Position numbers and translations under genes: made by a program. From contig CAJZHL010000028.1 in assembly GCA_916048055.1 (NCBI GenBank), forward strand, positions 186,001 to 250,000: a stretch of 64,000 bases of DNA, given 5' to 3'. Below the pieces are notes generated by a model, which ran no database searches, was not told the origin of the DNA, and saw nothing but the letters and a program-made list of their open reading frames with translations. Positions 45,447-59,738 of this stretch are shown here, in pieces (positions within the stretch are counted from its first letter, which is position 1; the number at the start of each line of letters is the position of its first letter). Source of the stretch: Pedinophyceae sp. YPF-701 (taxonomy: Eukaryota > Chlorophyta > Pedinophyceae).

Positions 45447-46217
45447 CACCTTCGACGACGCCTTCTGTTCGCCTATTTCTAGCGTTGATGTGAACACTGC
45501 CGGTCGTGGCGACGCCTGCAGAGGCACAGCACGATGGAGGGCTCGACATCAGCGCGGAACTGACGTCAGGAGACGGGCGCTGTCCTTGCAAGCTCCCTTC
45601 CGGGCCAGACCCGCCGTTTTCGCCGCCGCAGAGGGACCGAGCGCACAGGTTCAGATGCACAAGAGTCGTGTGCGGCAGCGCTGCCTCGCAATATTCGCCG
45701 CACCTGCCCTAGCACCGCTGGCTGGTGCGTAGGCTGCACCGCCGCGAAATGCGCAGCGAGGCCGCCCGAGGGCTGCTTGCTACCCATGGTTTTGGATCCT
45801 AAACGACGATCCAAGCTATAACGCAGCAAATATAGACACGAAGCCCCCGCGGCTGCAGCTGGGGCGCCCTGCGAACCACGCCGCTCCGATCACCCTTGCT
45901 TCCGGCGGCAACCAGTCAACGACCTCTTCATACACGCACACAGGAGCTCGTGCGGACGCTGGCCACAGTCTTCCGGTGCGCGTGTCAGCGGCACACGCAA
46001 CCAAGGGAGCCGCCTCCTGCGCATGTTCTACCCTGACACCACAGAGCACGTAATACCCCCCCTGCCCTCCGCAGCTGCCCGACCTCTCCCCCAGGCATGC
46101 GCCAGTCACCAGCGGAGGTCGCGGGCGCGGCACTCCTCGCGCTCCTCGCGCAGCTCGTCGCCCGGCGCTCGTGTACGCGCCGCAACTGGCTGTCCACTGC
46201 ACACGCATCACATATCC
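45447..46217. other. Intergenic spacer
   Basis: Between the 5' end of eIF2B-alpha and the 3' end of the small secreted protein gene, both on the minus strand. No recognisable feature. Confidence 0.55.
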
Positions 46218-46891
46218 TCAGAGCTCGCCCGCGCGCTGCCTCTTCTTCAGCCTCTTCCGCAGATCGCGCTTCGCGCACTCCTTGTACCGGTCCGCCCGAA
46301 CGCGGTCATGCTGCACCCGCACAACACAAACAGAGCACCATCGCACCAGGCCCGGACAAGAGCGTTTCCTGGCCCGACAGGGGCGCAGCTAGGCACGCAG
46401 CAGCGAGAGATTCACGCACCTGGCCCTCTTCTAGCGGTTCGAGCTGGAACACGCGGTCGAAGCACGTGCGGCTGACGCAGGCCAACACGCAGTTTTCCCG
46501 GTTCGAGGCCCCCGGTACGCCGACGCACGCCGTCTCGTCCGTCGCGACGAACTCCTCGCACCGCGCGTGCTCGTTGCTGCGGGCGCGGCGGGCGCGGACG
46601 GCGGTGAGAGCATGATCGCGACACACCACAGTGCGCGAGGCGCGCAGCAGCGGCCTGCTTCGGCGCGGCAACGCACGTCGGGGTCACGCCCGGCCGTGGC
46701 CCGGAGCGCTACCTGCTGCGTGTGCTCGTGCGTGGCAGGGAGGGCGTGCGCTCTGAAGAGGCAATGTGGGAGGGTCCTCACTTGTACTCCGCCTCCATGT
46801 GCTTTCCTTTCTTAGGTTTCGCCTCGCAGCTCGACGCGAGAGCGAGCAGCAGCAGCCCGAGCAACGCCAAACACCGCCCCGCCGACCACAT
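46218..46891 (-). CDS. Small secreted cysteine-rich protein (DUF4787-like)
   Basis: Minus-strand exons 46891-46782, 46576-46420 and 46310-46218 close exactly to 119 aa. The start gives a signal peptide (MWSAGRCLALLGLLLLALAS, cleaved near SSCEA), then a short Lys-rich stretch, a Cys-containing core (ARCEEFVATDETACVG, ENCVLACVSRTCFDRVF, LEPLEEGQ) and a very basic tail (KECAKRDLRKRLKKRQRAG). The core order NC-x3-C-x2-C(Y/F)-x-LEEGE resembles the uncharacterised plant/algal family DUF4787, whose role is unknown. The last exon (30 codons) is too short to be noticed alone but continues the conserved RxxxYKxC pattern. Family assignment is from memory of the pattern, so moderate. Confidence 0.65.
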
Positions 46892-47520
46892 CGCGCGCCC
46901 CGGGCCTGAGGCCACACTGCCCGAGGCACTCGCCACGCCGTGACACGGAGAACAACTGGCGGAGCGGCGCGACGACACGAAGGTCACTCCGCGGTGTTCT
47001 CCGCTGTCGGCGTGCCTGTTCGTTCCCTCGCCGCTGTTCAGGCTCTGAGGAGGTGACCTATGCAACTGGCGCCCGTCTGTGCGCGCGGAGCCACGTCGAC
47101 CCGAGGCCTCGGCGCGGCCTGTGTGGCGTCCTAGACGCTGCGAGATGTCGCGTGCCCTGCCGCGGGGCTCGGTCTTCAGGAGGAGCCCTGTCAGGCCTGT
47201 GGGAAGGATTCCGGGACGTGCTGGCAATAGGGCCCCCAACGGTGGGCTTGCGGCCGGCGCATTGGCGTGCTGCGCGGCCGCACGGCCGCCTGTATCAGCG
47301 GCCAGTGATTGCCGGGCGCCGGGAGGTAGTGAGCGCTTCCCGTATCTGTGTTCGGGCGAAGACTGAGCGAGCCAGCACCGCACCAGGGGCGCTCCCGCAT
47401 GCATCCACCGAGCACGACGGAGGTCTGGCCGGGCCCTCGCTAGCCATAGAAGCACGGTCGTAGCCCGCGCCGGAGGCCGGTGGCTCTTCCAGGGCGCGCA
47501 GCGGGGCGTGCTTCTCAGCC
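46892..47520. promoter_or_regulatory. Divergent promoter interval
   Basis: 629 bp between the start codons of the secreted protein (minus) and PRKRIP1 (plus). No defined element recognised. Confidence 0.45.
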
Positions 47521-48592
47521 ATGGCAGGCCCGGGCGAATCGAAGGACATAGTGCTGGTCACGGGGCCAGATGGGAAGGAGCTGACGCCGGAGGAGGCGGA
47601 GAAGCAGCAGAAGGAGGTGCGCGGCCCCGCCGTGGCGTCTCCTGCGCGTCCGCGCGCATCCCAACCTCCAAACACTCAGCACCACCGCCGCCTCGGTCTC
47701 CAGCGCAACGAACCTTCCGCCCCCGCACCTGACCGCATCCATAACAGCTCTGCCGTTCCAACCACGCGCGCTCGCGTCCACAGCACCGCAGCACGACACG
47801 GAGTGTCCGTGCCTCTTTGCCCGCGTCCATGCGATGTCACGCGCCGCCGCCCGCGCGGCACGGCCGGCAACTCGCCCCGCAACCCGCCTCTCGCGCAGCT
47901 GAAGGAGTTCGAGGACAAGCTCAAGTTCATCACGGACAAGGTGCCCACGAAAACGTACATGGTGATGGGGTCAGCGGCGGGGGCGGGCTCCGGGACGTTC
48001 CACATCTACCGCAAGCTCAAGCGCGCCGAGGAGGAGAGGTGCGACGCCGCGCGCGACGGCTCGGCGCTTCGCTGCGACACCGCCCCCCCCCCCGGCGCGC
48101 CCTGCAGGTCCGATGGTGTCAGCGCTGACAGAGTGGTGTGGTGTTGTGCAGGTGGGCGCGCGTCGAGCGGGAGGCGAAGGAGAAGGACGCGCTGGAGGAG
48201 TTCGAGCGGCGCAAGCGGGAGCGCGAGGAGGCGGACGAGGCCAGGTGCGTGTTCCCGCCAACACGCAACGAGGGGGGGGGGTGTCCTTCGTTGCGGTCAC
48301 GTGCATGAGGGCCAGGAGCCGCGGCCGCGCGCACGTCGCTTCCCACAGCTAGCGGGTCAACAGTCAGAACGGCACCGCCGGCTCGTTCGCGGCGCAACCG
48401 CGGTTTGTGTTTGCTGCGCGGCCCTTGCCTCGCAGGCTGGCGAAGAACCGCGAGAAGCGGTTAAAGAAGCGGAAGAAGAAAGGCAAGGCCGGCGACGCGA
48501 AGCCCGCGGGCGCCGACGCGCCGGGGTCGCCCGCCAAGGCCGCGAGCGACGACGACGGAGCGGACGCCCCCCCTGTCGACGACCTCGACTGA
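47521..48592 (+). CDS. PRKRIP1: PRKRIP1 homologue, spliceosomal C-complex protein
   Basis: Exons 47521-47616, 47899-48038, 48152-48244 and 48436-48592 close to 161 aa. The central block MVMGSAAGAGSGTFHIYRKL corresponds directly to the human [20 protein letters not shown], and the following long charged helix (EREAKEKDALEEFERRKRER, then NREKRLKKRKKKGKAG) also matches. The tail is acidic and Ala-rich. In human spliceosome structures the long helix bridges U2 snRNP parts during step II. Intron 1 (282 nt) is stop-free and a multiple of three. Confidence 0.9.
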
Positions 48593-48661
48593 CCGGCACG
48601 TCAGAGGGAGCGGGGGAGTTTTCGTTTTCGTTTCCCGACCAGTCACAGCGAGGCCCGCGCG

Positions 48662-50123
48662 TCACGACATGGCCTTCTGGTAGATCGTCTCCACGCGGCC
48701 CATGCGCGCAGCCATGTAACGCCCCGCGGTGAACAAATAGTCGCTGAGGCGATTCAAATACGCGAGGACCTCCGGCCCGACGTTGCCGCCCTCTGCGCCG
48801 TCCGCGCCCGCGCGGTCCACCTCGACCACGGAGCGCTCCGCTCTCCGGCAGATGGCGCGCGCCATGTGCAGGAACGCCGCCGGCTTGCCGCCCGACGGAA
48901 GGATGAAGTTCCTGCGCAGCGCGGACGGATATGAGTGGGGGAGCGTGGCGTGCGCGCTGCTCCGGCGTGCGCTGCCAACTGCCTGTCGCGTCGTTGTTGT
49001 CAATGACGTTTGATGTGTGGTTGGAGTTGGTGGGGCCGGGTGGGGCGGGGCCAGGCTTACTTGAGCTGCGGCAGCGAGAGGTCCATCGCGTCGATCCACG
49101 ACTCCAGCTCCGCGGCGTGGCCCGCCGCGAACGTCACGCGCTGCACAGCAGGCAGCGATGCGCGTGTTGTGGGCACGTCCTGCGCGCCGTGCGCCGCCCG
49201 ACGTGACCGGCTCTAGCTCCCACCGCTCGCCGCGCGTGGGCCCTCTCCGCGCGGCTCCAAGCGTGGCGAGCTTGCGCGCCGCAGAGCGGTCAAGCCGGGC
49301 GACGCGGGGCGGCTGCGACTCTGGGGACGCGCAGGTGCGGTGCAGGACGGGCACGACGAAGAGAGGCCGGCCAGGCGACCGTGCGCGCGTCCGCGACCCG
49401 GAGGGACGCGTCGCGGGGCTGCGCACACCCTCGGCCTACCTGGAGTTTCCGCTGCGACGATCTGTCGCGTGGTGTGGCAACGACGGACCCCACGTCGAGC
49501 AGCCTCGACTGTATGCTCTGCGGACACGTGGTCGGGGCGCTCGGAGCGTGACGCGCGGCCGCGCAATTCGCAACTCGCTGCTGGCCAAGGGTGTCGCCTC
49601 CACGCGGCGCGGCGCGTGCCCCGCGCACGCGCACTGCCCGCCGCTGGGCGCGCTCTCCGCCGGCTCATGGCCGGCCGGCGCAAGGCAAGCGCAGCCCCCC
49701 ACGACGCCGCCCGCTGCGATCCGCAGCGCCGTGCAAACGACACGCTGCTTTCCGCCCGACAGCCCGCCACACACGCGACGAACCGCGTCGCACCGGGTCT
49801 CCCGGGCGATAAAGCCTCATGAACCGTCGAGAGAGGTGATTATACGCGACGCAAGGCGCCCCCAGGGCGCAGAGACGGCGCAACCTCCCCTGCTGCGAAG
49901 CTGCAGGGCGCAGTGGGCTTGCCTTGAGTTGCTCGGCCACGTTCTCGCCCTCCGCGCCGCCGTCCTCCACGCACAGCTCGCGGGCGACTCCGCACGCGCT
50001 GTTCAGCTCGTCCACGTCCCCCAGCGCCGCGAACACGGCATCGCCTTTGCACCGTCGCTCCCCGTTGTACAAACTCGCCTCCCCCCCGTCGCCGGTGCGC
50101 GTGTAGACCTTGAACGAAGACAT
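48662..50123 (-). CDS. MMAB: ATP:cob(I)alamin adenosyltransferase (PduO type)
   Basis: Minus-strand exons 50123-49923, 49517-49440, 49140-49061 and 48911-48662 close to 202 aa. KVYTRTGDGGEASLYNGERR is the ATP-binding N-terminal loop; LGDVDELNSACGVAR, LLDVGSVVATP, FILPSGGKPAAFLHMAR, CRRAERSVVEV and LNRLSDYLFTAGRYMA follow in family order. The enzyme makes adenosylcobalamin, the cofactor of methylmalonyl-CoA mutase, so the alga probably uses B12 for propionate or branched-chain degradation. No targeting peptide precedes the catalytic start; an upstream exon may be missing. Intron 1 (49922-49518, 405 nt) begins with GC (AAG/GCAAGC). The 3' end is only 69 bp from that of PRKRIP1. Confidence 0.95.
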
Positions 50124-50922
50124 CGGGGCGGATCTGGCGAAGCCGGACGCGGCCGGGGCGAGACAAGAGGACGTCCCGTGGCCTTGTCCGGGGCGCGAGC
50201 GTGGAAAAGCGCCAGTCGGGCAGGGATGTGCGCGCGGGGCCGCGCAGGGTGGCGCGATGGCGGCGCGGCGGGGGGCGCGCGGCCCACAACATTCTTAGGC
50301 ACGGCACCTGCTTCGCGGTCGACCTGGACATTCCCTTCCGAGAGCGCTGAGAGCAGAGAAGCAGGTGGGCCCGTCGCCAGGCGCACACGCCGCGAGAGCG
50401 CGCTCCACGCGTGGCGCCCGCAATGCACGCGAACTGCGCTTCCGTTTGCTCCCGTTCGTTTCCCTCCCGGTCCTGCCACGGTGGGGCTGGCGCAAACCAC
50501 GTCGGGCGCTGAACCTCACGCGCCCGCCGCGCGGCCGTTGCGCGCGGTGCGGATTGAACCCGCCTGCAGCCGTCTTGACCTCCCCGCGCCGGCGCCCGGC
50601 GAACGTCTCTGACGGACGCGTCGGTGCCGCGCTGCTGGCATGCTACGAGCCCCACCGCGTCCGGCGCGCCCCCGCGCCCTCACGCCAGGGCAACGCCCCG
50701 CGCGCATGCATCTACTTTTTTCGTGCGCTAACCGAACTCCAGCCCCTCTTTCGCACCGCCCAGAACGCCTCCCGCCCCCAAACCACCGCGGTGCATTTCT
50801 GGCCGTTGCCCGCCCTCCGTTCCTGAGTCCCGAGCGCTCCGACCGCCCGGAACACATCCTCCAGCTCACCAAGCACCGCACCGACCGCGCCACGCGCCCC
50901 ACACCCCCCTGACGCAGGCAGG
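50124..50922. promoter_or_regulatory. Divergent promoter interval
   Basis: 799 bp between MMAB (minus) and the PLAC8 gene (plus). It should hold both promoters and possibly a missing 5' exon of MMAB. No defined element recognised. Confidence 0.4.
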
Positions 50923-51680
50923 ATGGCCAACGCAATGATGGGTGCCTGGAGCACCGGCCTGTGCGGCTGCTTCGAGGACTGCCCGTCTCTGTGCTACGCG
51001 TGCACTTGCTCGCCCTGCCTCTACGCCGGTGAGTCCCGCCCGCACCGCGCGAGCCCGTCCCGCGCACGAACCGGACCCAGTCGGTTACCATGCCCAGCGG
51101 GGTCGCCCCAGACCCCAGCTCCGCCTGCCCGCCGCCCTGCGCCCTCCCCAGCCGCGCAACACACACCTCGTTCAGCAAGGCGCCGCGCCAGGCGTCCGGG
51201 CGCCGGTCCGGGCCCGCACGGAACCCGTTCACCCCCCCTGCGCCACTCAACGCGCCCGCCCCGTCGCCCCGCGCCGCGCGCAGACGTCATGGACCGCCTG
51301 AACGGCTCGGGGCACTTCGGGAACTTCTGCATCTTCTGCCTGATGCAGGGCTTCTTCCCGCTGTGCCTGCCCTGCGTCACGCAGACGTCGCGCAGCACGC
51401 TGCGTGCCAAGTACCAGCTGCCCCCGGCGCCCTGCGGCGACTGCTGCACGCACTTCTGGTGCGCAGCCCTCCGCGCCGCACGCACCGCGCGCACGAACGC
51501 GCCCGCCACGCGCGCCGCAACGCGCATGCACCGCCGTCACCGTCGCGCAACGTGGTGTCGCTCCCGCGCAGGTGCCTGTACTGCGCGCTGTGCCAGGAGT
51601 ACCGCGAGCTGAAGAACCGCGGCGTCGCGTCCTACAAGGCCCCCGGGCAGCCCATCACGCAGGCCCCCATGCAGATGTAG
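50923..51680 (+). CDS. PLAC8 (Cys-rich) family membrane protein
   Basis: Exons 50923-51028, 51284-51458 and 51572-51680 close to 129 aa, a normal size. Features are WSTGLCGCFEDCPSLCYACT with CPCLYA at the N-terminus, a hydrophobic middle (FCIFCLMQGFFPLCLPCVT) and the family hallmark HFWCLYCALCQEYRELKNRG near the end. Members include plant cadmium-resistance and cell-number-regulator proteins and animal cornifelin; roles range from ion efflux to growth control, so the function here is open. Intron 1 (255 nt) is a multiple of three without stops. Confidence 0.93.
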
Positions 51681-52110
51681 ACTCCCCCCGGGTGCTAGCT
51701 GCGGCAGCCACAGGTGCTGCGCCGGGGTCGGGGGAGCGGGCGGGGTGTGCTTGGAGGATCCTCGCGGGCCGCCAACTCTCAGTGATCGCATGTAACGAAC
51801 TGATTCGATCCCCGCCCGGCGACGCGTCTCGCAACGGAGCGCGCGCGTAGCACTGGCAGGTGGTGCCGCGGCGGCGCCCGAGGCACCGCGCGCGCCACGC
51901 TGGCTCCCGCGGCCGGCCCGGGCGCGCTCGTTCGCGCCGAGGAGGGTAGGGGGGGTTTTGCAGGTGTCGTTCACTCCCCCCCCCGCGTGCGCCCGCGGCT
52001 GGGTCCGGCCGTGCCTGTTCAGGGCAGCGCGGCCTCGGCCTCGCGCGCAGTTCTCGCGTCGCGCGGTGGGTTGTATCCGTTTGGTTCGCGTCGCCTTCGG
52101 AAGGGCCGAG
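51681..52110. other. Intergenic spacer
   Basis: Between the PLAC8 and Cpn20 genes on the same strand; holds the Cpn20 promoter. No recognisable element. Confidence 0.5.
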
Positions 52111-53604
52111 ATGTCCCTTGCCGCGTCGTCACTCGTTTCGCGCTGTGCGCCCCGGCACGCGGCGGCGCGCGGCCGGCGCATCGTCGCGCGCGCCGAGGCC
52201 GTCGAGATCCCGTCCAAGTTCTCCACGGTGCGCACCTCCGCGACGCGGCCTCGCGGCGGAGTCGCCCCGCCTGAGCTGCCCAGCCTCTGCGACGCGCGCT
52301 CGAGGCCGCGATACGCAGGGCCCCCGTGTCTGCTTCGCCGCGCCGCGTCCTCCGCGCATAGCCCATTCCGGTCCCTGCAAATGCGTCGCGGTTCCGGCGC
52401 GCCCCAAGTCAGCACCGCCGTCTTCGTGCGGCCACTCCGGATAGCAACAGCTTCCCGCGGCTCCTGGCGGCTCTTTCCGGTAGAACACGCCACGAACGTT
52501 GACCGGCAGCGTCGCACACGTATATCTGGGCTCGCTGCGTGCATTTTCAGGGTCGAATCGGTCGATTCGACGCTGCAGCGGGCGTCTTCGTGCCCCGTTG
52601 CACCCGCAGCTGCAGGCGGCGCGCCTCCCTGCCTTGCCTGCGTCGCTGCGTGACCGCTCCCCTGGCCTGATGCTTGTATCTAGACTGAAGCATCCCCGAG
52701 ACGCAACGTGAGCGTCCTCAGGGCCAGAGCGTCGCTGCACGCGGCAGGCGACAGACGCAGGGAAGCTCCCATCGCCGCGCGCGCAGGTGCGTCCCAAGGG
52801 CGATCTCGTCCTGGTCAAGATCGGCGAGGTCGAGGAGAAGACCAAGGGCGGCATCCTGCTCCCGGCGTCCGTGCAGTCGCGGCCCACGTCGGGCGACGTC
52901 GTCGCGCTGGGCGACGGCAACACGCCCATGGGCAAGCAGGAGCTGTACCTCAAGGAGGGCCAGACCGTCCTCTTCGGACGCTTCGGCATCGGCGCGACGG
53001 ACCTCGAGATCCAGGTGACCGCCGCTCCCCGAGCCACAACCACCCCAACCCTTCCATGGCCAGCAGCACACGTGGCCTGCATCAGCTGGACCTCATATCT
53101 CCTGATCATGGAGCGAGAGAGCCCTCCCGGGCGCCAGGCGCGCGTGCAGTTCCTCGCACGACGGCGCGGCCGTGCATGCCGCCCAGTCCTGCCCTGTGCA
53201 AGTGCGCCGCTCAACGGCGGCGCCCGGGGCGTGGCTTGCAGGGCGAGCCGCACGTGCTGATCCGCGAGGACGACTGCATCGGCGTGATGCCCAAGTCGAA
53301 CGCGACGATGGACGAGCTCCCGCAGATGAAGCCGATCGGGGACCGCGTCCTGCTGCGCGTGATCGACACGGCGGACACCACGATCGGCGGGGTGGTGCTG
53401 GCGGGCGCGAAGGAGCGCCCCGTGCAGGGCGTGGTGCTGGCGGTCGGGCCGGGGAAGATGGGGCCGGACGGGGAGCGGAAGAAGGTAGCGCTGGCGGAGG
53501 GGGACAATGTGTTGTACTTCAAGTACGCCGGGGACCCGCTCGAGGCGCAGGACGGGACGAAGTACATCGTGCTGCACGAGTCGGACGTGCTGTGCAAGGT
53601 CTAG
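52111..53604 (+). CDS. CPN20: Chloroplast co-chaperonin Cpn20 (tandem GroES)
   Basis: Exons 52111-52227, 52787-53014 and 53242-53604, all phase 0, give 235 aa. A Ser/Arg/Ala-rich transit peptide (start MSLAASSLVSRC) precedes two GroES folds in tandem. The first covers VRPKGDLVLVKIGEVEEKT to about DDCIGVM, with mobile loop TKGGILLP. The second covers MKPIGDRVLLRVIDTAD to the C-terminus, with mobile loop TIGGVVLAG. Two fused GroES units define the plastid Cpn20/21 lid of the Cpn60 chaperonin, which folds Rubisco and other stromal proteins. Intron 1 is the longest in the window (559 nt) and contains a short perfect inverted repeat (52552-52571). Confidence 0.96.
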
Positions 53605-54141
53605 GTCGCGTGTGAGCGCCGCTGAGGTCGAATGTGGAGGCGGCGATGCAGGGCCGCGCACGGCGCGCTGGCCGCTTGATGAGGCGGGCTGCGCCGTCGG
53701 ACGTGACGCGAAGCACGATGGGGCGCGCAGTGGAGAAGCCCGCGGCGATCTTCGGGGCGGGACAGCGCCAGTATCACGAGGCAGACGTGCAGCAATGGGA
53801 CATAGGTTCTTTCGCGTGCGACGTCGATGTAGGGCCTCCGACGTCGCACAACAGCCTGGCGTGCGTTGGCCGCGGCGGTAGCGGCTGTGCTTGGCCAGGG
53901 CGCGCCCCCAGCCCTCGCAGTCTGGCGCCGTTCCTGGGTTCTACCGCCAGGAGCACGCGCAAGAGCATGGCCAGCAAGGACGAGCGGCCCGTGCGGCGGC
54001 TGCGGTCGCACTGGGTGGGTTGTCGTGGGCAGAGTAGAGCGATGCAAGCAAGCGAGGTTCCCTCCGCGAACCCTGCGGCCCCTGCGCCTTCCACCCGGCT
54101 CACACGGTGCGCGCCCACCAGGCTACCGCCCCGCGCCGCCG
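53605..54141. other. Convergent intergenic spacer
   Basis: Contains the 3' UTRs of CPN20 and DHX15. No other feature recognised. Confidence 0.6.
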
Positions 54142-56863
<2,722 letters not shown>

Positions 56864-57399
56864 GGCTGAGCTACCACGGCCGCCCGCCGCGCGCTAGGAG
56901 CCGGCGGGAGCCCAAGGGGATGGCTGCTGGCCGAGCCGGAGCCGAGTCGTGCCCGCTGCCCCCGGCCGTCGCTTCTCCGGCGCAGCGCCCGATGCTACAG
57001 CTGCGAAAGACGCCGCGGGAAACGCGCCGGGGTCTGCCGCGGCGTGGCCGCGCGAGCCCGGATGGTTGCGCGCTGGAGTTCGTGGGCTTGAGGGCGGAAT
57101 GAGAAGAAGTGCACTCGAGTCTCGCGGGCTAGGGCGCACGCACCGAGCGAAGTGCATCTGCCGGGCGCGGTCCTCGCCCCCTGTGCGCGCAGCCGCCGCG
57201 CTGGCTGGAGGCCTGTAGGGACGACTCACGCGGGGTGTCTGCGCAGCGCTCCCGGCGCGTCGCGCCGGCGTGAAGACCCCGCGACGCCGCGTGAAAAACG
57301 CGAAACATTTCGTTCTTGTGTCGTAGCACGGACGTCGTGCGCCACGCGCAGGATACCAGGGCGTCTCGTTGCACGGGAGTGCTTGCGTGGCGCGCCGGG
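56864..57399. promoter_or_regulatory. Divergent promoter interval
   Basis: 536 bp between the start codons of DHX15 (minus) and SRP72 (plus). No defined element recognised. Confidence 0.45.
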
Positions 57400-59738
57400 A
57401 TGGCGGCGGGGGCGCCAGATGCGCTCCCAGAGCTCTTCGAGAAGCTCAAGGGCCACGTGGATAACTTCGAGGACGAGGAGGTCCTCCACGTAGCCAACCA
57501 AGGCAAGTGACGCAGGCTCTGCCATTCGCACCGCACACGTCCGCGCAGGGCGCCCAGCGAGCGCGCACGCACCCGGAACACTTAGCTCACCTCACCCTGA
57601 ACCAACCCATCCACGCCACGGCTGCCCGGACGCACCGGCAGCGTCTGTGCGCCTCCATCGTCCCTGCGCGCGTGCCAGCCCAGCTCGCCAAGCGCCCGGC
57701 CCGCCCGCCCCGCATCGGCGCCCGCCACAGCCTCAATGCTCACCGCTCCCTCGCACGGCCGCGTCCGCAGTGCTGGCCCTGGCTCCCCGCGACAAGGACG
57801 CCCTCACCTGCAAGGTAGTGGCCGGGATTCAGATCGGAGAGGACATCGCCGGCATCCTCCGGTGCATCGAGAAGTGCAAGGACAAGGCCACGAGGCGGAG
57901 CCTTGCGCTCGAGCGCGCTTATTGCCAGTACAGGCTCGGCAGGCACGTTCCCTCCCCTGCGCGCCTCCCGCACCCTCCCAGCTCCGCCCGCGCCGCGCAT
58001 TGCCAACCATTCCGCGGCGCCGCCCCCCCGCAGGTTCTCCGACGCCCTCGCGACGCTCCAGGGCGTCGACGGCGCCCGTGCGGGCGTCGCCCGCCAATTA
58101 GAGGCTCAAATTCGTTACAAGAAGGGCCACGCAGAACCGGCTGCCCAGATCTACCAAGCTCTCCTCGCGCAGCCGGACGACTCCGTCTCGGAGCGCGAGA
58201 TCAAGGCCAACCTCGTCGCCGCGTGCACCAACGCCGGCCGCGCCGAGGCCGCGGGCCATCTCACGGACACGGCTGCCGGCCCGGAGTCATCATTCGAGCT
58301 CGCTTTCAATGCCGCATGCGCCGCGCTCGCGCTCGGCCGCACCGCCGAGGCCGAGCAGCTGCTCGTCGCGGCCGAGCGGCTCGGCACGGAGGCGCTCGCG
58401 GAGGACGACGCGGCGCCCGAGCAGATCAAGAGTGAGCTGGCGCCGGTGGCGGCGCAGCGCGCGGTGGTGCTGGCGCGGCGCGGGGACGTCGCGGGGGCCG
58501 AGGAGGCGCTCGCGGCGGCGAAGGAGGGCGGCTCGAAGGACGAGGCGGTGCTCGCGGTGCTCGCGGCGAACGCGGCGGCGCTGACGGCGCGCGCGCAGCC
58601 GGGCGACCGGCTGCCCGGGAAAACGGCGGGCAAGCTGCTCGGGGAGCTGGACGCGGCGCTCGGGCGCATGCAGGGCTCGGACATGGCGATCAAGCGGTCG
58701 CTGGTGGACCGGCTGTCGCGCACCGAGCGCGCGTCGCTCCTGGCGTCGTGCGCGACGCTGCTGATGCAGTGCAGCAGGAGCAAGGACGCGGCGGCGCTGG
58801 TGCTCACGGCGTCGGAGAAGCTCGGCGCGGTGCCGGCGCTCGGGCTCGTGCGCGCCGCGCTCCTCGGGCAGCGCGGGCGGCCCGGCGCCGCCGAAAGAGT
58901 CCTCCGCGGGGTGTGTCAGTCCGGGCAGGCCGACGCGGACGTCTGGCTCCTGCGCGCGCAGCTCGCGCTGAAGCAGGGCGGCAAGGCCGGCCGTGCGCTC
59001 GCGCTCGAGTGCCTCGAGGGCGCGCCGATCGCGTCGGAGCCCGCAGTGGTGGCGACGTGGTTGCAGGTGCTGCGGGAGGCCGAGGATGGGCCGCGGGCGG
59101 CCGAGCGGCTCTCGCGGGTCGTTGCGCGGCTCGAGGGCGACGCAGCGGTGCTGGCGCGGCGGGCGCTCGCCGCGGCGCAGGTGCGGGCGGGGCAGGCGGG
59201 TGCGGCGAGGGCCACGCTGGCGGCGGCCGGCGGCGACGCGCGGTGCGCGGCGATGCTTGCGAGGCTCGCTGCGATCGAGGGGTCTGGCGCGACGGGCGCG
59301 GCGGCGAGCCGGGACGGCGTGGCGCGCGCGGCGGCAGCCGCCGACGTGAGCGCACTGGAGGCTGCGGGGACCGGATCCGCAGCCGCCCGCCGCGCAGCGG
59401 CGGCCGTTGGGGACGCCGCGGCGGGTGCGGCTGCGTCTGGGGACGCGTCGGGGCCGCGGAAACGCAAGCGCAAGCCGCGGCTTCCGAAGGGCGTGGACCC
59501 GAACGACCCTACGCCGCCCAAACTGGATCCCGAGCGCTGGCTGCCGAAGCACGAGCGCGCGGACTACCAGCGCAAGATGAAGAAGCGGATGAAGGCGGGG
59601 CACGTCAAGGGCGCGCAGGGGTCGCAGGTGGACGCGAGCCTAGACGCTGCCGCGTGGGAGAAGGACAAGAAGGAAAAGCCCAAGGGACCGGCGCTGCCGC
59701 AGCGGCCGAAGGGCGCGAAGGGCCGCAGGAAGCGGTGA
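57400..59738 (+). CDS. SRP72: Signal recognition particle subunit SRP72
   Basis: Exons 57400-57502, 57771-57942 and 58034-59738 close to 659 aa. The N-terminal two thirds are TPR-like helical repeats (VLALAPRDKDALTCKVV, ALERAYCQYRLGRFSDALAT, AQIYQALL, ANLVAACTNAGR). The C-terminus carries the basic 7S RNA-binding region, RKRKRKPRLPKGVDPNDPTP then LDPERWLPKHERADYQRKMK, which is diagnostic for SRP72. With SRP68 it binds SRP RNA and couples ER targeting to elongation control. Both introns begin with GC: 57503-57770 (AAG/GCAAGT, the textbook GC donor) and 57943-58033 (CAG/GCACGT); no GT alternative restores frame. The segment before the RNA-binding motif is Ala-rich low complexity. Confidence 0.95.

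Noticed and set aside
50530-50570. tRNA-like segment on the minus strand (GGCGGGTTCAATCCGC)
   Set aside because: The T-loop-like TTCAATC is present, but the 5-bp stem around it does not pair and no D-arm or acceptor stem can be folded.
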